Source: an uncultured Lachnospiraceae bacterium (GTDB lineage Bacteria; Bacillota; Clostridia; Lachnospirales; Lachnospiraceae). Taken from it: a stretch of DNA of 34,363 nucleotides. How positions within the stretch are numbered: position 1 is the first letter of the stretch; each line of letters starts with the position of its first letter. Positions 33,230 through 34,363 of this stretch are shown here, piece after piece. The DNA is taken from the NCBI GenBank assembly GCA_947630855.1, contig CANRJF010000028.1:1-34363 (forward strand), read 5' to 3'. The position numbers and the translations under genes were made by a program. The notes under the pieces are model-generated. The model searched no databases. It was not told the DNA's origin and was given only the letters and a program-made list of their open reading frames with translations.

Positions 33230-34363
33230 ATGGAATTAATTTATGCAAGCACAAGAAATGCAGATGAAAAAGTAACGGCATCCCAGGCAATTTTAAAAGG
33301 CTTAGCGGGAGAAGGAGGGTTGTTTGTGCCCACATCCATCCCTCGGCTGGATGTGGATATAGATGAATTGGCAAAAATGACTTACCAGGAAACAGCCTAT
33401 GCGGTTATGAGTAAATTCCTTACGGATTTTACGGAAGAGGAGTTAAAAAACTGTATTAATCTGGCTTATGATGCCAAATTTGACACGGAAGAGATTGCCC
33501 CTCTTGTGAAGGCGGGGGGAGCTTATTATCTGGAATTATTCCACGGCTCCACCATTGCATTTAAAGATATGGCTTTGTCCATACTGCCTCATTTGCTCAC
33601 AACCGCCGCAAGGAAAAATCATGTAAAAAATGATATTGTGATTTTGACGGCTACCTCCGGTGACACGGGAAAAGCAGCTTTAGCCGGATTTGCTGATGTA
33701 AAAGGTACAAAAATAATTGTATTTTATCCAAAAAACGGTGTAAGCCCCATTCAGGAAAAGCAGATGGTTACCCAGAAGGGAGGAAATACATTTGTGGTGG
33801 GTATCAACGGTAATTTTGACCAGGCCCAGACCGGTGTAAAAAATATGTTTTCAGACACGGAACTGGCAAAGGTCATGGATAAGGCAGGATTCCAGTTTTC
33901 CTCTGCCAATTCCATTAATATTGGCCGTCTCGTGCCCCAGATTGTATATTATGTTTACGCATATGCCAAATTGTATGCAAATGAAGAAATCAAAAAGGGA
34001 GAGAAGATTAATGTAGTGGTTCCTACCGGCAACTTTGGAAATATTTTAGCCGCATTTTATGCAAAAAATATGGGTCTTCCCATTGCAAAATTAATCTGCG
34101 CTTCCAATGAGAATAAAGTATTGTATGATTTCTTTTCCACCGGAATATATGATAAGAACAGGAAATTTGTCCTCACTTCCTCCCCTTCTATGGATATTTT
34201 GATTTCCAGTAACTTAGAACGTTTAATTTACCGGATTGCCGGGGATGATGCACAGAAAAACGGGGAATTTATGAGACAGCTTGCCAAAAACGGCAGATAT
34301 GAAATCACCGGGCAGATGAGAGAGCAGTTATCGGCTTTTTACGGCAATTACACGACGGAAGAG
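33230..34363 (+). CDS. thrC: Threonine synthase (partial, runs off the window)
   Basis: The first 378 codons of threonine synthase are present, open to the window edge. The enzyme converts O-phosphohomoserine to threonine with PLP. Family blocks are IYASTRNADEKVTASQAILK, GGLFVPTSIP, the cofactor-lysine motif HGSTIAFKDMAL (Lys112), LTATSGDTGKAAL with the phosphate-binding loop, SSANSINIGRLVPQIVYYV and VVPTGNFGNILA. This is the long ThrC type with an N-terminal domain. AAGGATGGAAAG precedes the ATG. Full length should be about 490 residues, so roughly 110 codons lie beyond the window. Confidence 0.97.
   Translation, partial: MELIYASTRNADEKVTASQAILKGLAGEGGLFVPTSIPRLDVDIDELAKMTYQETAYAVMSKFLTDFTEEELKNCINLAYDAKFDTEEIAPLVKAGGAYYLELFHGSTIAFKDMALSILPHLLTTAARKNHVKNDIVILTATSGDTGKAALAGFADVKGTKIIVFYPKNGVSPIQEKQMVTQKGGNTFVVGINGNFDQAQTGVKNMFSDTELAKVMDKAGFQFSSANSINIGRLVPQIVYYVYAYAKLYANEEIKKGEKINVVVPTGNFGNILAAFYAKNMGLPIAKLICASNENKVLYDFFSTGIYDKNRKFVLTSSPSMDILISSNLERLIYRIAGDDAQKNGEFMRQLAKNGRYEITGQMREQLSAFYGNYTTEE

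Overview
The window looks like a low- to mid-GC Firmicutes chromosome, most probably Lachnospiraceae (Clostridia). The reasons are sporulation-associated genes (GerW, DUF2953), AGGAGG-type ribosome binding sites, a CIRCE-controlled groESL, and the order rpmB / Asp23-like / DAK2 kinase / recG, which is also found around Bacillus yloU-yloV-recG. No rRNA, tRNA, CRISPR array, intact insertion sequence or integrase gene was seen. The species cannot be fixed from the sequence alone.

Positions 1 to about 9980 are an AT-rich accessory region. It holds a CatA-like acetyltransferase and a methyltransferase, a stretch of decayed gene pieces, an AlbA_2/Schlafen-type ATP-binding regulator with an eight-unit heptad repeat, a coiled-coil protein, a RelE-type toxin-antitoxin pair (toxin first), a DUF4230 protein, a MerR regulator and a repeat-rich DUF6591-like lipoprotein. 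The last unit, about 1.5 kb, is a cassette of xre, hicA and hicB on the minus strand plus a divergent 58-residue ORF. It is bracketed by a perfect 47-bp direct repeat (8374-8420 and 9935-9981). The repeat contains both a terminator and the extended -10 of miaB, so insertion left a terminator behind the upstream gene and a promoter in front of miaB. The two divergent promoters inside the cassette carry mirror-image 17-bp operator-like sites, as in a phage immunity region.

Positions 9982 to 34363 are core genome. A miaB operon (miaB, NusG-II protein, Gx-transporter-like protein, ruvA, ruvB) is followed by zapA, a U32 peptidase/RNA hydroxylase-like gene, a FtsW/RodA-type polymerase with its penicillin-binding protein, a Nudix gene with a sporulation-linked set, rpmB on the minus strand, asp23-fakA-recG, small membrane and lipase-like proteins, groES-groEL, an L,D-transpeptidase, a minus-strand protein with two AP2-like domains around a degenerate HNH region, and the start of thrC.

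Two features cut across the regions. One is an intergenic structured repeat family (5759-5810, 6497-6617, inverted at 13024-13203, and a hairpin relic at 14894-14923); two copies bracket the DUF4230 gene and one fills the ruvA-ruvB gap. The other is a set of well-spaced core promoters whose -35 reads TTGCA(T/A/G) rather than TTGACA. The most noteworthy items are the terminator-targeting xre-hicAB cassette, the apparently domesticated AP2-HNH protein and the repeat family.
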